Positions 1 through 8,688 of a stretch of 64,000 nt of DNA are shown here, piece after piece; position 1 is the stretch's first letter; each line of letters starts with the position of its first letter. Below the pieces are notes generated by a model. It did not search any database, was not told the origin of the DNA, and was given only the letters and a program-made list of their open reading frames with translations. The stretch is from Vibrio bathopelagicus (lineage in GTDB: Bacteria > Pseudomonadota > Gammaproteobacteria > Enterobacterales > Vibrionaceae): the NCBI RefSeq assembly GCF_014879975.1, contig NZ_CP062501.1, forward strand, positions 1,798,001 through 1,862,000, given 5' to 3'. Made by a program: the position numbers and the translations under genes.

Positions 1-1127
1 AAAGACATGCTGCGAATATGTAATTTGTTACTCTGGTAGTCGCCTACTTGGCTTACCCAAGCAACTTGGCCTGCGTCAGCCAATAACTGGCTTGAACGAT
101 AGCGATCGTCATTATCGAAGAAGTGTAAAGATTGAGACGCGCCACTCTGGCTAACAACTACAGCGCCAGACTCAAACAAATAGAAGTTACTGATTCTAGA
201 TCCGTCCGTCGGTTCAAAAACAGTTCGCCAAAGGTTGATATGTGTAGCCTGAGTAAGTGGTGCAGAGTAAAAAGCAAAATCATTGCGGTCGTGATTACTG
301 TTGGCAAACAACATAGAATCCGAAACATCAACGTAGTACTCCACCCCCGTTTTTCGTGGTAAAAGTGGTTTAGAGACTTCACCGCTATCAAGGTTTAACA
401 AACGTTGCTCGCTGGTGTTTTCACTGTTTGCCTGAACCACAGCAAATTGCGTATCACTTGAAAGATAATACGAAAGCAACCAAGCGGAGTCTGGCTCTTC
501 CATTAACTGAATTGGCTTTGACTGATTTAAGAAGTATTTCGTTAGCCCATAAGGTCTCGAAGTTTGTTGTTCAAGTTGAATCAAATACAGAGATTGACCG
601 TCTTTCGACCACGCAAGCGAGCTATCTACATTTTGAGCTATTAGTGTTACTTGCTGAGTTTTAAGATCAACAACACTCACTCGATACTGCTCAGTACCCG
701 TAATATCTTCTGCTATCGCGAGCTTGGTTTTAGTTGAGTCTAGCGCCCAATCACCTAACTGATAGTAATCATGCTCAGCAGATCGGGCGTCAAGGTTAAG
801 TAGCTCAGTTGAAACATCACTACCAACTTGTCGAGATAGTAAGATCCTTTCACCATTATGATTTAGGATCGCATACTCAGACCCATCGATTTCCTGCCAT
901 GGTTTTTCAGCATGCTCAGCACGGTTGTCTTGCCAATTTTTTTGTAGGGATTCGCTCAGAGATCGAATACGTTCTTGATACAACTGAGTTTGATCATTCT
1001 GTTGATTAAGATAATTGAGTACTTTATTTACACTACGGGAATCATCTCTGAGCCAAGAGAACTGATCCGAAGCGCTAACCGTTCCTGTCAGTAGGAGCGC
1101 AAAAGCTAACAACACACACGCTTTCAT
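1..1127 (-). CDS. S9 (prolyl oligopeptidase/oligopeptidase B-like) serine peptidase, partial
   Basis: Only the N-terminal 375 or so residues are present; the gene runs off the left edge and no stop is reached. Translation from the ATG at 1127 gives a signal peptide (MKACVLLAFALLLTGTVSA) followed by the WLRDDSRS...VLNYLNQQN segment that is typical of the start of oligopeptidase B/prolyl oligopeptidase proteins. The rest looks like the seven-bladed propeller (for example LAIAEDITGTEQYRV, DVSDSMLFANSNHDRND). The catalytic Ser-Asp-His domain lies outside the window. The signal peptide suggests a periplasmic enzyme cutting short peptides, unlike cytosolic E. coli PtrB. A Fur-box-like site lies about 57 bases upstream. 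The family call is fairly firm; the subfamily is uncertain. Confidence 0.82.
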   Translation of the reverse strand, partial: MKACVLLAFALLLTGTVSASDQFSWLRDDSRSVNKVLNYLNQQNDQTQLYQERIRSLSESLQKNWQDNRAEHAEKPWQEIDGSEYAILNHNGERILLSRQVGSDVSTELLNLDARSAEHDYYQLGDWALDSTKTKLAIAEDITGTEQYRVSVVDLKTQQVTLIAQNVDSSLAWSKDGQSLYLIQLEQQTSRPYGLTKYFLNQSKPIQLMEEPDSAWLLSYYLSSDTQFAVVQANSENTSEQRLLNLDSGEVSKPLLPRKTGVEYYVDVSDSMLFANSNHDRNDFAFYSAPLTQATHINLWRTVFEPTDGSRISNFYLFESGAVVVSQSGASQSLHFFDNDDRYRSSQLLADAGQVAWVSQVGDYQSNKLHIRSMS

Positions 1128-1437
1128 AAATACAAGAAATCCATACGCTAATTTAATAAATTTCGCGTATATTGCACCCAAACGATAATGAGATCAATTA
1201 TCATTTACATAATTACGTGAGATTAATCACAAGAAGGGCTTCAGTTATTGATGGATTACTATTGTAATCCTAGAAGGGATTTATATTTAGATAAGCCTGA
1301 TAAATCAGTCGATAGTGTTTATTTCAATCAGAAAATTGACCATTCACAGAATAAGCAAACGTTTACTAAGTTTGTGAAGCGACTATCTCCACTAAAGCAA
1401 TTTTGAAGACTTGGCTAACCTCGTTAGCTAGCAAACC
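1128..1437. other. Intergenic region between peptidase and lipase foldase
   Basis: About 310 bases with no convincing gene. It holds the Fur-box-like site (1184-1202) and a short hairpin, GCTAAC-ctc-GTTAGC near 1410-1424, just downstream of the foldase stop. That hairpin has no T tract, so I do not call it a terminator. Confidence 0.5.
1184..1202 (-). promoter_or_regulatory. Fur-box-like inverted repeat upstream of the S9 peptidase
   Basis: GATAATGAGATCAATTATC matches the classical 19-base Fur consensus (GATAATGATAATCATTATC) at 15 of 19 positions by eye and keeps the outer GATAAT/ATTATC arms intact. It sits 57 bases upstream of the peptidase start, where a promoter would be expected. Iron control of this gene is an inference. 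Confidence 0.45.
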
Positions 1438-2343
1438 TTACTGACCGTTCTCAGCGGCTCTGATTCTTTCAATCGCTTCGACCCTTCTAAGCTGTTGTGG
1501 ATGAAAATGAGCTTCTCTAAGCTGGGCAATCGTCTCTTTTTGTTCAATTTCTGAGAGTGCTGAGTCATTCAAAATGTCATTTCGTTCAACAAAGTAAACT
1601 TCTAAAGCTCCTTCAAAGCTCTCTCTTTGTTGATCAAGCGCTTCGAGCCGCTGCGTCGCTTCTTCGCCGACCAATTCATTTCTCTTCAAGTATTTGCCTT
1701 GTTCGTCTAGACCTTCTGAACTGGATAGCTGCGGGAGTAATACCTGATTTTGATGACTGACTTGAACGTAATCTGGCTGCTCAGATAGATAAGACTCAAG
1801 TCTTTGTTGATATTCCGACTCGTCTAGCCCTTCTTGTTTCAGAAGTAACTTTTCTAAAGCGATTTCCCTCATTCTGTTGTCATGGGTAAATAGAATACTT
1901 ACCTCGCTCTCACTGAAAAATTGAGATTGGAGATCGAGCAACGCTTGATTCAGTGCGCGTAGGTCCTCAGCGGATATTGATGTGGTGTCAAATTGCACGT
2001 CCAGTGATGTCAGTGCCGACTTGTACTCGAGATATTTGGCAAACAGTGCTTCATCGACAATAGCAGCTTGTGATTGCTCGTGGTGTTTTGCCACATTGTC
2101 ACGAATATCTTCAAGGGTTAACTCGGTGTTGCCTGACACAAAATATTCCATCATGTCTTTGGCTGATGCATTATCGATTTCGGTATCTTGTTGAGAGGTA
2201 ACCTTCAATGAGGAGGCGTTCTGTTGTTTGTTGTTTGAATTTAGATTGTCTGTTTTTGCAGGCGAAAAGATTACATAAAAAAAGACCGCCGCTGTGCTCA
2301 TCAGGGCTATCGTGGTTATCGACAAAATGGCGGTCTTTTTCAT
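1438..2343 (-). CDS. lifO: Lipase-specific foldase (lipase chaperone)
   Basis: A 301-residue protein with a single N-terminal membrane anchor (about residues 5-27) and a long, charged helical periplasmic part, the standard build of Lif foldases, which stay anchored in the inner membrane and fold secreted lipase in the periplasm. The YFVSGNTELTLEDI segment (about residues 67-80) resembles the conserved region near the start of the chaperone domain, and the C-terminal half is rich in Leu, Glu and Gln as expected for its helices. It begins 39 bases downstream of the lipase stop on the same strand, the usual lipase-then-foldase order. Length is close to other Vibrio Lif proteins. Confidence 0.9.
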   Translation of the reverse strand: MKKTAILSITTIALMSTAAVFFYVIFSPAKTDNLNSNNKQQNASSLKVTSQQDTEIDNASAKDMMEYFVSGNTELTLEDIRDNVAKHHEQSQAAIVDEALFAKYLEYKSALTSLDVQFDTTSISAEDLRALNQALLDLQSQFFSESEVSILFTHDNRMREIALEKLLLKQEGLDESEYQQRLESYLSEQPDYVQVSHQNQVLLPQLSSSEGLDEQGKYLKRNELVGEEATQRLEALDQQRESFEGALEVYFVERNDILNDSALSEIEQKETIAQLREAHFHPQQLRRVEAIERIRAAENGQ

Positions 2344-2382
2344 TACATTTTCCTTATGATCTTAACTTATGGGCAGTACGAC

Positions 2383-3324
2383 TTACAGGCCAGCTAACTT
2401 CAATCGATTAGCGTGTTGACGATATAGCGTCACGGGATCGGTCTCAAAAAGGTGATGAATACCCAATAACCCATTAATCTCGTCTAGGTGATTCATTTTG
2501 TAATCGTCACCAATCACTTTGCCCAAATGCGCGCTACATGCTCCCACTAATCCGTCATTAGGTTCATTAAAGGCCAAGCCAAGGATTGTCATCGCTCCGT
2601 CGGTAGGATCAAGAAGGTTGGTAAAAGTGGAAGATCCTGTCCATGAATAGTAATAAACACCGTTGTTTGCTTGCCATTCACCATCACCACACGCAGACGT
2701 CGGAACGCCTTCAGGGTAAAACTGATTGAATGCAAGCGAACCTTCAGTGGTCAACGCTTCAAGGGAAGCAAGGCCATCTTGATCAAGATCCGTTCCGCCA
2801 GATAATAGGTTGATAAGCGTAGTCAATCCGCCAGCCAACTTAACCGCAATACCTTCCGCGGTTGAACCTTCTGATACGGTTCCACGCACGAGGTCAGCGA
2901 CTTTAGATCCTTTATGAACACCGCCAATACTTGTCACCGAAGCAACCAGATCGGGGCGAACTGATGCAACATAACGCGCTGTTGGTCCACCATGGCTGTG
3001 ACCGACCAGATTCACTTTACTTGCCCCTGTTGCGGCTAACAGTGTTTCAACTTGAGCTAGCAATTGCTCGCCACGCACTTCAGAGCTGTTGGTCGCAGAT
3101 ACCTGCGCGACATAAACGCTGGCACCATCTTTGGTTAGGGATTCAGGTACGCCATAGAAATAGTCGACACCCGCTAATGTATCGAAACCAAACAAACCAT
3201 GTACCAACATAATGGGATATTTCGTTTCCGTGTATCCGCTAACTTCTAATGCAGATGCGCTCGTTCCGGCATAGACACCAAAACTGGATAGACAGGCTAT
3301 CGTCCAAATTAATATCTTTTTCAA
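2383..3324 (-). CDS. lipA: Secreted triacylglycerol lipase (family I.1/I.2 type)
   Basis: A 313-residue alpha/beta hydrolase with a signal peptide ending near Ala19-Gly20. YPIMLVHGLFGFD (about 36-48) forms the oxyanion-hole strand and turn. The nucleophile elbow GHSHGG puts the catalytic Ser at residue 110. Asp in EPNDGLVG and His in KMNHLDEINGL are the likely other triad members. Two cysteines (in SACGDGEW and GACSAHLG) fit the conserved disulfide of this family. It is followed by its foldase gene, so the enzyme is probably exported through Sec and then type II secretion after periplasmic folding. Confidence 0.93.
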   Translation of the reverse strand: MKKILIWTIACLSSFGVYAGTSASALEVSGYTETKYPIMLVHGLFGFDTLAGVDYFYGVPESLTKDGASVYVAQVSATNSSEVRGEQLLAQVETLLAATGASKVNLVGHSHGGPTARYVASVRPDLVASVTSIGGVHKGSKVADLVRGTVSEGSTAEGIAVKLAGGLTTLINLLSGGTDLDQDGLASLEALTTEGSLAFNQFYPEGVPTSACGDGEWQANNGVYYYSWTGSSTFTNLLDPTDGAMTILGLAFNEPNDGLVGACSAHLGKVIGDDYKMNHLDEINGLLGIHHLFETDPVTLYRQHANRLKLAGL

Positions 3325-3867
3325 TGCTCTTTCCTTAAACAGATTAGACCTCTGATGAGTAAAAGAACCGTAGTTGATGATTTTATAAAACTAAAAAGAT
3401 TGACTCGATATTTGTGATACTGAACTTGAATTAAACAGTTGTGATGAACATTAAACAAATAGAATCAGACCAGATTTTTACATCACAACTTATTGATTAA
3501 ATTAACATTTAATGAAGATTATGAAGCTACAACTTCAATTATCTTGACCAAAGATAAGCCCAACATTCACATAAACGGCTCACCTCGTTTGGATCTACGA
3601 CGACATACTGGCGAGTCATAACTCTCAGAAATCGAATATTAAATGATAAATCTCTCGCTTCGAATCGATTAATTTTCAATCAGAAAGTCGTTGGAAATTT
3701 GATACTTATTCCAATTATGAAACGCCAACAACCTGAATGCATTGACGGGAATTATTGATTTTCGATATAGGTCGTACCAGTTATTTACTTGTCTACTTAT
3801 CAACAAGCAATAGACAACAAGCAACAACGTTATGTTTGGCTCACTAAATATAAAAGAGAATACAGTG
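3325..3867. other. Long intergenic region between divergent lipase and haemolysin genes
   Basis: About 540 bases, AT-rich, between two divergently transcribed lipolytic genes, so it must carry both promoters. A short reverse-strand open frame here (3669-3902) overlaps the haemolysin start and looks spurious. I see no tRNA, repeat or clear operator. Confidence 0.5.
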
Positions 3868-5115
3868 ATGAAAAATACGGCTTTAATACTCGCGTTAACC
3901 ATACCATTTGGGGCTTATGCTGCAGAAGATTCAATACCGACACCAGAATCGATTACATCAGCACAAGTGCTCAGCACACAAGGTTCAGAAACCTATTCTT
4001 ATGTTCGATGTTGGTACCGAACTGACGCATCACATGATTCCCCTGCTACCGACTGGCAATGGGCAAAAAAGGAAAATGGTGATTACTACACAATCAACGG
4101 ATATTGGTGGTCTTCCGTTTCTTTCAAAAACATGTTCTACAGCGATGCACCTCAATCGGAAATCAAAGAACGTTGCGAGCAAACACTCGATATCCAACAT
4201 GGCGCCGCTGACATCACCTACTTTGCGGCAGACAATCGCTTCTCTTACAATCACTCGATCTGGACCAACGACAACGCCGTCCAAGCAAACACCATTAATC
4301 GTATAGTCGCCTTTGGTGATAGCCTCTCTGATACCGGCAACCTATTTAATGGCTCTCAATGGGTTTTTCCGAACGCTGATTCATGGTTTTTAGGACACTT
4401 TTCGAATGGTTTGGTTTGGACTGAGTATTTAGCAAAAGCAAAAGACCTCCCTCTTTATAACTGGGCTGTAGGCGGTGCGGCTGGCACCAATCAATACGTC
4501 GCGCTGACTGGCGTATATGACCAAGTCACGTCCTACCTAACCTACATGAAAGTCGCCAAAAATTATCGCCCTGAAAACTCACTATTTACTCTAGAATTTG
4601 GCCTCAATGACTTTATGAATTACGACCGAGAAGTCGCCGATGTCAAAGCCGATTTCAGTAGCGCTCTGATCCGATTAACAGAATCTGGCGCGAGTAATAT
4701 ACTTCTGTTCACATTGCCCGATGCGACTAAGGCACCGCAGTTCAAATACTCTACCGAACAAGAGATCATTAAAGTTCGCGGAAAGATCTTAGAGTTCAAT
4801 CAATTCATCAAGGCGCAGGCCGAGTATTACCAAAGCTTGGGGAAAAACGTGGTGCTTTTTGATGCAAGTGCACTGTTTGCTAGCATTACCGATAATCCAG
4901 AGCAACATGGTTTTCGAAACGCGAGTGATGCCTGTCTTGATATCAATAGAAGCTCAGCTGCAGACTACTTACGAAGCCATAGCTTGACTAATGATTGCGC
5001 GACCTATGGCTCAGACAGCTATGTATTCTGGGGCGTGACACACCCAACCACGGCTACTCATAAATACATTGCCGATCATATCTTGGCGTACTCGTTCTCT
5101 ACCTTTGATTTCTAA
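3868..5115 (+). CDS. tlh: Thermolabile haemolysin (lecithin-dependent GDSL phospholipase/lipase)
   Basis: A 415-residue secreted protein. I start it at the ATG at 3868, after AAAGAGAAT, because this gives a clean signal peptide (MKNTALILALTIPFGAYA). An N-terminal Vibrio-specific domain of about 140 residues precedes the SGNH hydrolase domain. Block I is VAFGDSLSDTGN with Ser152, block II GGAAG, block III the EFGLNDF segment, and block V ends at GVTHPTTATH. In V. parahaemolyticus TLH the catalytic serine is Ser153, so register and length (418 there) agree. These enzymes hydrolyse phospholipids such as lecithin and lyse red cells. The neighbouring lipase and foldase make this a small lipolytic cluster, as seen in other vibrios. 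Confidence 0.95.
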   Translation: MKNTALILALTIPFGAYAAEDSIPTPESITSAQVLSTQGSETYSYVRCWYRTDASHDSPATDWQWAKKENGDYYTINGYWWSSVSFKNMFYSDAPQSEIKERCEQTLDIQHGAADITYFAADNRFSYNHSIWTNDNAVQANTINRIVAFGDSLSDTGNLFNGSQWVFPNADSWFLGHFSNGLVWTEYLAKAKDLPLYNWAVGGAAGTNQYVALTGVYDQVTSYLTYMKVAKNYRPENSLFTLEFGLNDFMNYDREVADVKADFSSALIRLTESGASNILLFTLPDATKAPQFKYSTEQEIIKVRGKILEFNQFIKAQAEYYQSLGKNVVLFDASALFASITDNPEQHGFRNASDACLDINRSSAADYLRSHSLTNDCATYGSDSYVFWGVTHPTTATHKYIADHILAYSFSTFDF

Positions 5116-5191
5116 CGAGGAAACCTCGTCAAGTATCATCAAATACGGTCTGTAAGTACCAGAAGCTAAGGGCTTACACGAAGTACAGATA

Positions 5192-5222
5192 CAAAAAAAC
5201 CGCCATCATCGGCGGTTTTTAG
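5192..5222. terminator. Bidirectional rho-independent terminator
   Basis: AAAACCGCC-atcat-GGCGGTTTTT, with an A run on one side and a T run on the other. It lies between the convergent haemolysin and helicase genes and can serve both. Confidence 0.9.
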
Positions 5223-5267
5223 TTACATCAACCTTTCAAAGCCAAGCTTTTAGGTCACGCGAGTTGA

Positions 5268-6599
5268 TTACTCGTCGTCCACTTTTGGTGCGACTTTCTT
5301 CTTAGGGATAAACACTGTATCACCCACAGCCACATTTTGGTGGAAGCTCTTATCGCGCTTAACCGGTTTCTTCGGCGTTTTCTTAACTTGAGTGTTGGTC
5401 TTCTTCTTCGCAGGTCCGCCTTTAGCAAAAGCAGGTTTACGAGGCTTAATACCTTTGAATTTACCTTTCAAGCCTTCAAGCACAGAGAAAGTAAGATCTT
5501 GTTGAAGGTAAAGCTCAACACGCTTGAAGCTGTCCCAGTCTTTTGGACCAACCAAAGAGATTGCATCGCCTTTGTTACCCGCACGACCAGTACGACCAAC
5601 GCGGTGCACGTACTCTTCTGTATGCTTAGGCATATCAAAGTTGATAACGTGGCTTACGTTTGGAATATCAATACCACGTGAAGCAACATCTGTTGTTACC
5701 AAGATCTTGTAAACCGCACGCTCAAATTGGCTCATGATGGCATTACGTTGCGTTTGGTTTAGGTTGCCGCTCAATGCCACTGCTTTAAGCTTCTTCTCGT
5801 TTAACTTATCCGTTAAACGATCAGTATCGGCACGAGTTGCAGTGAAGATCATCACCTGACGGTATTCAGCTTCTTCAATCACACGATCCAAGATCGCTTC
5901 TTTGTGATCTAGATGGTCACACAGGTAGAACTTCTGAGTGATATCAAGGTGTTGTTCGTTAGAAACGCCCACTGAGATACACTTAGGTGCATCTAGCATT
6001 TCATTTGCAATGCCATTCACTTCCGCGTGATCAAGCGTTGCAGAGAACATCAACGTTTGACGACGACGGTGTTTAGCTGCATTCGCAATACGACGTAATT
6101 CAGGTGCGAAACCTAAATCTAGCATGCGGTCAGCTTCATCAAGGATTAGCGTTTCAACACCATCTAAAAACAGTGAGCGGTGCTCTAGGTGATCCGCAAG
6201 ACGGCCTGGAGTCGCAACAATAAAACGAGGGTACTTACGTAGAGCTTTAACTTGGTCGTTAAAGTTTTCACCACCCAAGATAAGTGTTGCTTCGTAAGAC
6301 AAACCGCCAAGCATGCTACGCAGCTCGCCGTAAACTTGTTTTGCTAGCTCACGAGTAGGAGCCAAAATTACACCACGAGGATCTTTAGCAGAAAACGCTT
6401 TTGTTTTTAATGCTTTATGTATCATCGGCAACACAAACGCCAATGTTTTTCCTGATCCCGTTTTTGATGAAGCCAATAGATCCTTACCAGCAATAGCAAC
6501 AGGGATCGCTTTTGATTGGATCTCTGTCGCCTTCTTGAAGTCGTAATGTTTTAAGTTCTTCAGTAAGCGGTTATCTAAGCCTAAATCTTTAAAGTGCAA
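5268..6599 (-). CDS. DEAD-box ATP-dependent RNA helicase (RhlE/SrmB-like)
   Basis: A 443-residue helicase with all core motifs: Q motif near residue 20, motif I SKTGSGKT, Ia PTRELA, Ib TPGR, II DEAD, III SAT, IV IFTAT, V TTDVASRGID and VI HRVGRTGRAG. A Lys replaces the more usual Ala or Gln just before motif I (SSKTGSGKT). The last 70 residues are lysine- and proline-rich, like RNA-binding tails in this family, and end in an acidic DDE. It probably remodels RNA structures in ribosome assembly or mRNA decay, often important in the cold. The exact subfamily cannot be fixed from motifs alone. Confidence 0.93.
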   Translation of the reverse strand: MHFKDLGLDNRLLKNLKHYDFKKATEIQSKAIPVAIAGKDLLASSKTGSGKTLAFVLPMIHKALKTKAFSAKDPRGVILAPTRELAKQVYGELRSMLGGLSYEATLILGGENFNDQVKALRKYPRFIVATPGRLADHLEHRSLFLDGVETLILDEADRMLDLGFAPELRRIANAAKHRRRQTLMFSATLDHAEVNGIANEMLDAPKCISVGVSNEQHLDITQKFYLCDHLDHKEAILDRVIEEAEYRQVMIFTATRADTDRLTDKLNEKKLKAVALSGNLNQTQRNAIMSQFERAVYKILVTTDVASRGIDIPNVSHVINFDMPKHTEEYVHRVGRTGRAGNKGDAISLVGPKDWDSFKRVELYLQQDLTFSVLEGLKGKFKGIKPRKPAFAKGGPAKKKTNTQVKKTPKKPVKRDKSFHQNVAVGDTVFIPKKKVAPKVDDE

Positions 6600-6961
6600 A
6601 GGACTCTCCAGTCATGATGGTATTGAATAAAATTAATTTAACGTGACATGATACCGCGAAAGTACTTTATAAGGATAGAGATCACAGTAAATTTATCCCT
6701 TTATCTAATGTTAACCAGAATATTATATGCACTGCTAACAAAGGGGTGACTCACCTTTTCACTGTATTATTACCGCGCCACCCACTTCATCTCAAAAGTG
6801 AGACAGATTGTGATACCTAGCTAATTAGCTCAAAAATTTAGCAATTTCTTTAGTTATTGTTTTTGCAGTTAAAAAATTTGTCGCTACAATCATTAATGAA
6901 GCGACTATATGATAAAGAATGTATAGCGCATCTTTTGATGATAAATAAGCAAGGAGTTCTT
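6600..6961. other. Intergenic region upstream of the Lpp-type lipoprotein
   Basis: About 360 bases between divergent helicase and lipoprotein genes. The right end holds the lipoprotein promoter and leader. I see no RNA gene or repeat in the rest. Confidence 0.5.
6863..6890 (+). promoter_or_regulatory. Probable sigma-70 promoter of the lipoprotein gene
   Basis: TTGCAG (6863-6868) and TACAAT (6885-6890) are separated by 16 bases. Transcription would start near 6897 and give a leader of about 65 bases ending in the strong ribosome site AAGGAG at 6951-6956. Confidence 0.6.
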
Positions 6962-7228
6962 ATGAATAAGACGTTAATCGCAGCTGCAGCCTCTGTGTTC
7001 ATTCTAGCAGGTTGTTCTTCTGAGCCAGAAGAAGCTGCAGTGTCTGAGATGGATCAACTAACGAATCAAGTTGCTCAACTAACAAGCGAAGTAGAAGCAC
7101 TTAAGAGTGACAAAGCGGCTGCTGAAATGAAAGCTCAAGAAGCATCAGCTGCGGCTATGGCAGCAAAAGAAGAAGCGGATCGTGCTAACGACCGTATCGA
7201 CAACATTGCTGAGTCTTACACTAAGTAA
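6962..7228 (+). CDS. lpp: Lpp/OprI-type alanine-zipper outer-membrane lipoprotein
   Basis: An 88-residue lipoprotein. The ATG at 6962 follows a textbook AAGGAG, so upstream in-frame ATGs are not used. The lipobox is LAGC, with Cys18 as the lipidation site. The mature part is an uninterrupted heptad helix (MDQLTNQVAQLTSEVEALKS) rich in Ala, and the last residue is Lys, the residue through which E. coli Lpp is joined to diaminopimelate of peptidoglycan. It faces a convergent L,D-transpeptidase gene, the enzyme class that makes this bond. Covalent attachment is inferred from the terminal Lys and the neighbour. Confidence 0.88.
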   Translation: MNKTLIAAAASVFILAGCSSEPEEAAVSEMDQLTNQVAQLTSEVEALKSDKAAAEMKAQEASAAAMAAKEEADRANDRIDNIAESYTK

Positions 7229-7291
7229 TTGAGATAGAAGCTCAATGAAGCTGTAGATTTCAAAAGACGTATATACATGCAGTAAATTGAC

Positions 7292-7323
7292 AACACCACC
7301 TCTTTTCGAGGTGGTGTTTTTTT
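7292..7323. terminator. Rho-independent terminator after the lipoprotein gene
   Basis: ACACCACCTC-tttt-GAGGTGGTGT followed by a T tract; strong stem, placed between convergent genes. Confidence 0.93.
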
Positions 7324-7346
7324 ATTGAGAGAGGGATGGTTCGTTT

Positions 7347-8306
7347 TTAAAACTCAATCACAGGTGGTGCGATTTCAACAGGTACACCGTTTTGAGCAAA
7401 GATCACCGCTTTCGCCTTTGAATTAGGAAGATCTGCGTCTTCAAGCCACCATTTTAATTCAACAGGGATTTGTAGTAATTTCTTAGAGCCATCACTTCGC
7501 GTCAATGGTTCGTGAGCCTCAACAAATACACTTCTATCGGGCTCTAAAGACACCTTAATCGGCTCGTCGATTATTGTGACTTGTTCACCACGACTCACCT
7601 GTTCAAAAAGCCACTCAATATCTTTAGGTTCCATACGGATACACCCAGAACTCACTCGCAAGCCAATACCAAAGTCTTTATTGGTACCGTGTATCAAATA
7701 GTCACCAGCACCATAAGCAAGTCGCAATGCATATTCACCTAAAGGATTTTCAGGCCCAGCAGGAACCACTCTTGGTAACTCTATCCCTTTCTCTAAGTAC
7801 TCTTTGCGGATTGAGTTTGGAGGAGTCCAAGTCGGGTTTGGACGTTTTTGGCTTATCTTGGTGATCATCTCGGGAGTATCACGCCCTACTCGACCAATAC
7901 CGACTGGGAAAACATGCACCTGGTTCTTCTCAGGCTCGAAGTAGTACAGCCTCAACTCAGCAAGGTTAATCACAATGCCTTTTCTCGGAGTGTCCGGCAG
8001 AATCAGACGACTAGGAATGCTTAACACATAGCCTTCAGCAGGAAGAAAAGGATCGACCCCTTTGTTTGCCGCCATCAAAGAGAGAAAGCCAATATCGTAT
8101 TGCTTTGCAATAATAGCCAACGTTTCACCCGCCGCAACTTCGTGTTGCTGTATTCTGCCCACGATACGACTTTCTGTCGGTGGCAACTCAAAAGTTGCAG
8201 CAGACACCCACGACGAAGTCATCGCGCCTGCAAGCAGAGTTGTTACCAGAGGGAACAAAGTCGTTCTCACAGTAAGCAAAGCAATCTTGCGCAGCTGTAT
8301 TTTCAT
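7347..8306 (-). CDS. Periplasmic L,D-transpeptidase with LysM domain (ErfK/YbiS/YcfS family)
   Basis: I place the start at the ATG at 8306 (319 residues), because it gives a basic n-region and hydrophobic core ending at SSWVSA-A; an upstream in-frame start at 8369 is also open. A LysM peptidoglycan-binding module covers about residues 52-98. The YkuD catalytic domain follows (about 110-250), with HGT at 206-208 and the motif SSGCIRM, whose Cys222 is the nucleophile. The enzyme cleaves after the diaminopimelate residue of tetrapeptides and joins it to a second amine, either Lpp lysine or another diaminopimelate. Convergent placement with the Lpp-type gene favours the lipoprotein-anchoring role. 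Confidence 0.92.
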   Translation of the reverse strand: MKIQLRKIALLTVRTTLFPLVTTLLAGAMTSSWVSAATFELPPTESRIVGRIQQHEVAAGETLAIIAKQYDIGFLSLMAANKGVDPFLPAEGYVLSIPSRLILPDTPRKGIVINLAELRLYYFEPEKNQVHVFPVGIGRVGRDTPEMITKISQKRPNPTWTPPNSIRKEYLEKGIELPRVVPAGPENPLGEYALRLAYGAGDYLIHGTNKDFGIGLRVSSGCIRMEPKDIEWLFEQVSRGEQVTIIDEPIKVSLEPDRSVFVEAHEPLTRSDGSKKLLQIPVELKWWLEDADLPNSKAKAVIFAQNGVPVEIAPPVIEF

Positions 8307-8688
8307 AGCGAGCAAAGGCATCAAGTTAGCGCAATACGACATACAATTCCTTGGTTTGTCTTTTATCAAAGTTTAGATTATCGCTGATCAAACGTCTCTA
8401 CAATGTATTGTTGCCTCCAAACCAATATGCAATAGGTTTGTATCTTGAGATTTATCTGTAGATAGCTTGCAAATTACCCATACAAAATCGATTGCCTTTA
8501 AGCTTTCAACATATTTGGTTATCAATATTAATAAAACTATAATGTTGGATCTATTTTGTGACTAAAGTCTCATGGAACCTCGTTTTAACTCGCTAATATT
8601 GCGTCAACAAAACGAATTCAATTCAACAGAATCGGTAATTTATTAAATCCTGTTCCTATAATTACCGTTTAAACTTTGGAGAACGACC
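8307..8688. other. Intergenic region between L,D-transpeptidase and deoD
   Basis: About 380 bases carrying divergent promoters. The right part holds a near-perfect CRP site (8557-8572). Two forward open frames seen inside the transpeptidase 5' end are shadows. No other element recognised. Confidence 0.5.
8557..8572 (+). promoter_or_regulatory. CRP-cAMP binding site upstream of deoD
   Basis: TGTGACTAAAGTCTCA matches TGTGA-N6-TCACA at 9 of 10 specified positions. It lies 117 bases upstream of the deoD start. CRP control of nucleoside catabolism is well known in enterobacteria; here it is inferred. Confidence 0.65.

Noticed and set aside
3669..3902. Reverse-strand 77-residue open frame upstream of the haemolysin gene
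   Set aside because: Overlaps the haemolysin start and signal peptide region, has no good ribosome site and no family features; the haemolysin frame explains the DNA.
8062..8387. Forward-strand open frames of about 100 residues opposite the L,D-transpeptidase gene
   Set aside because: They lie antisense to a gene with clear catalytic motifs and show no protein features.
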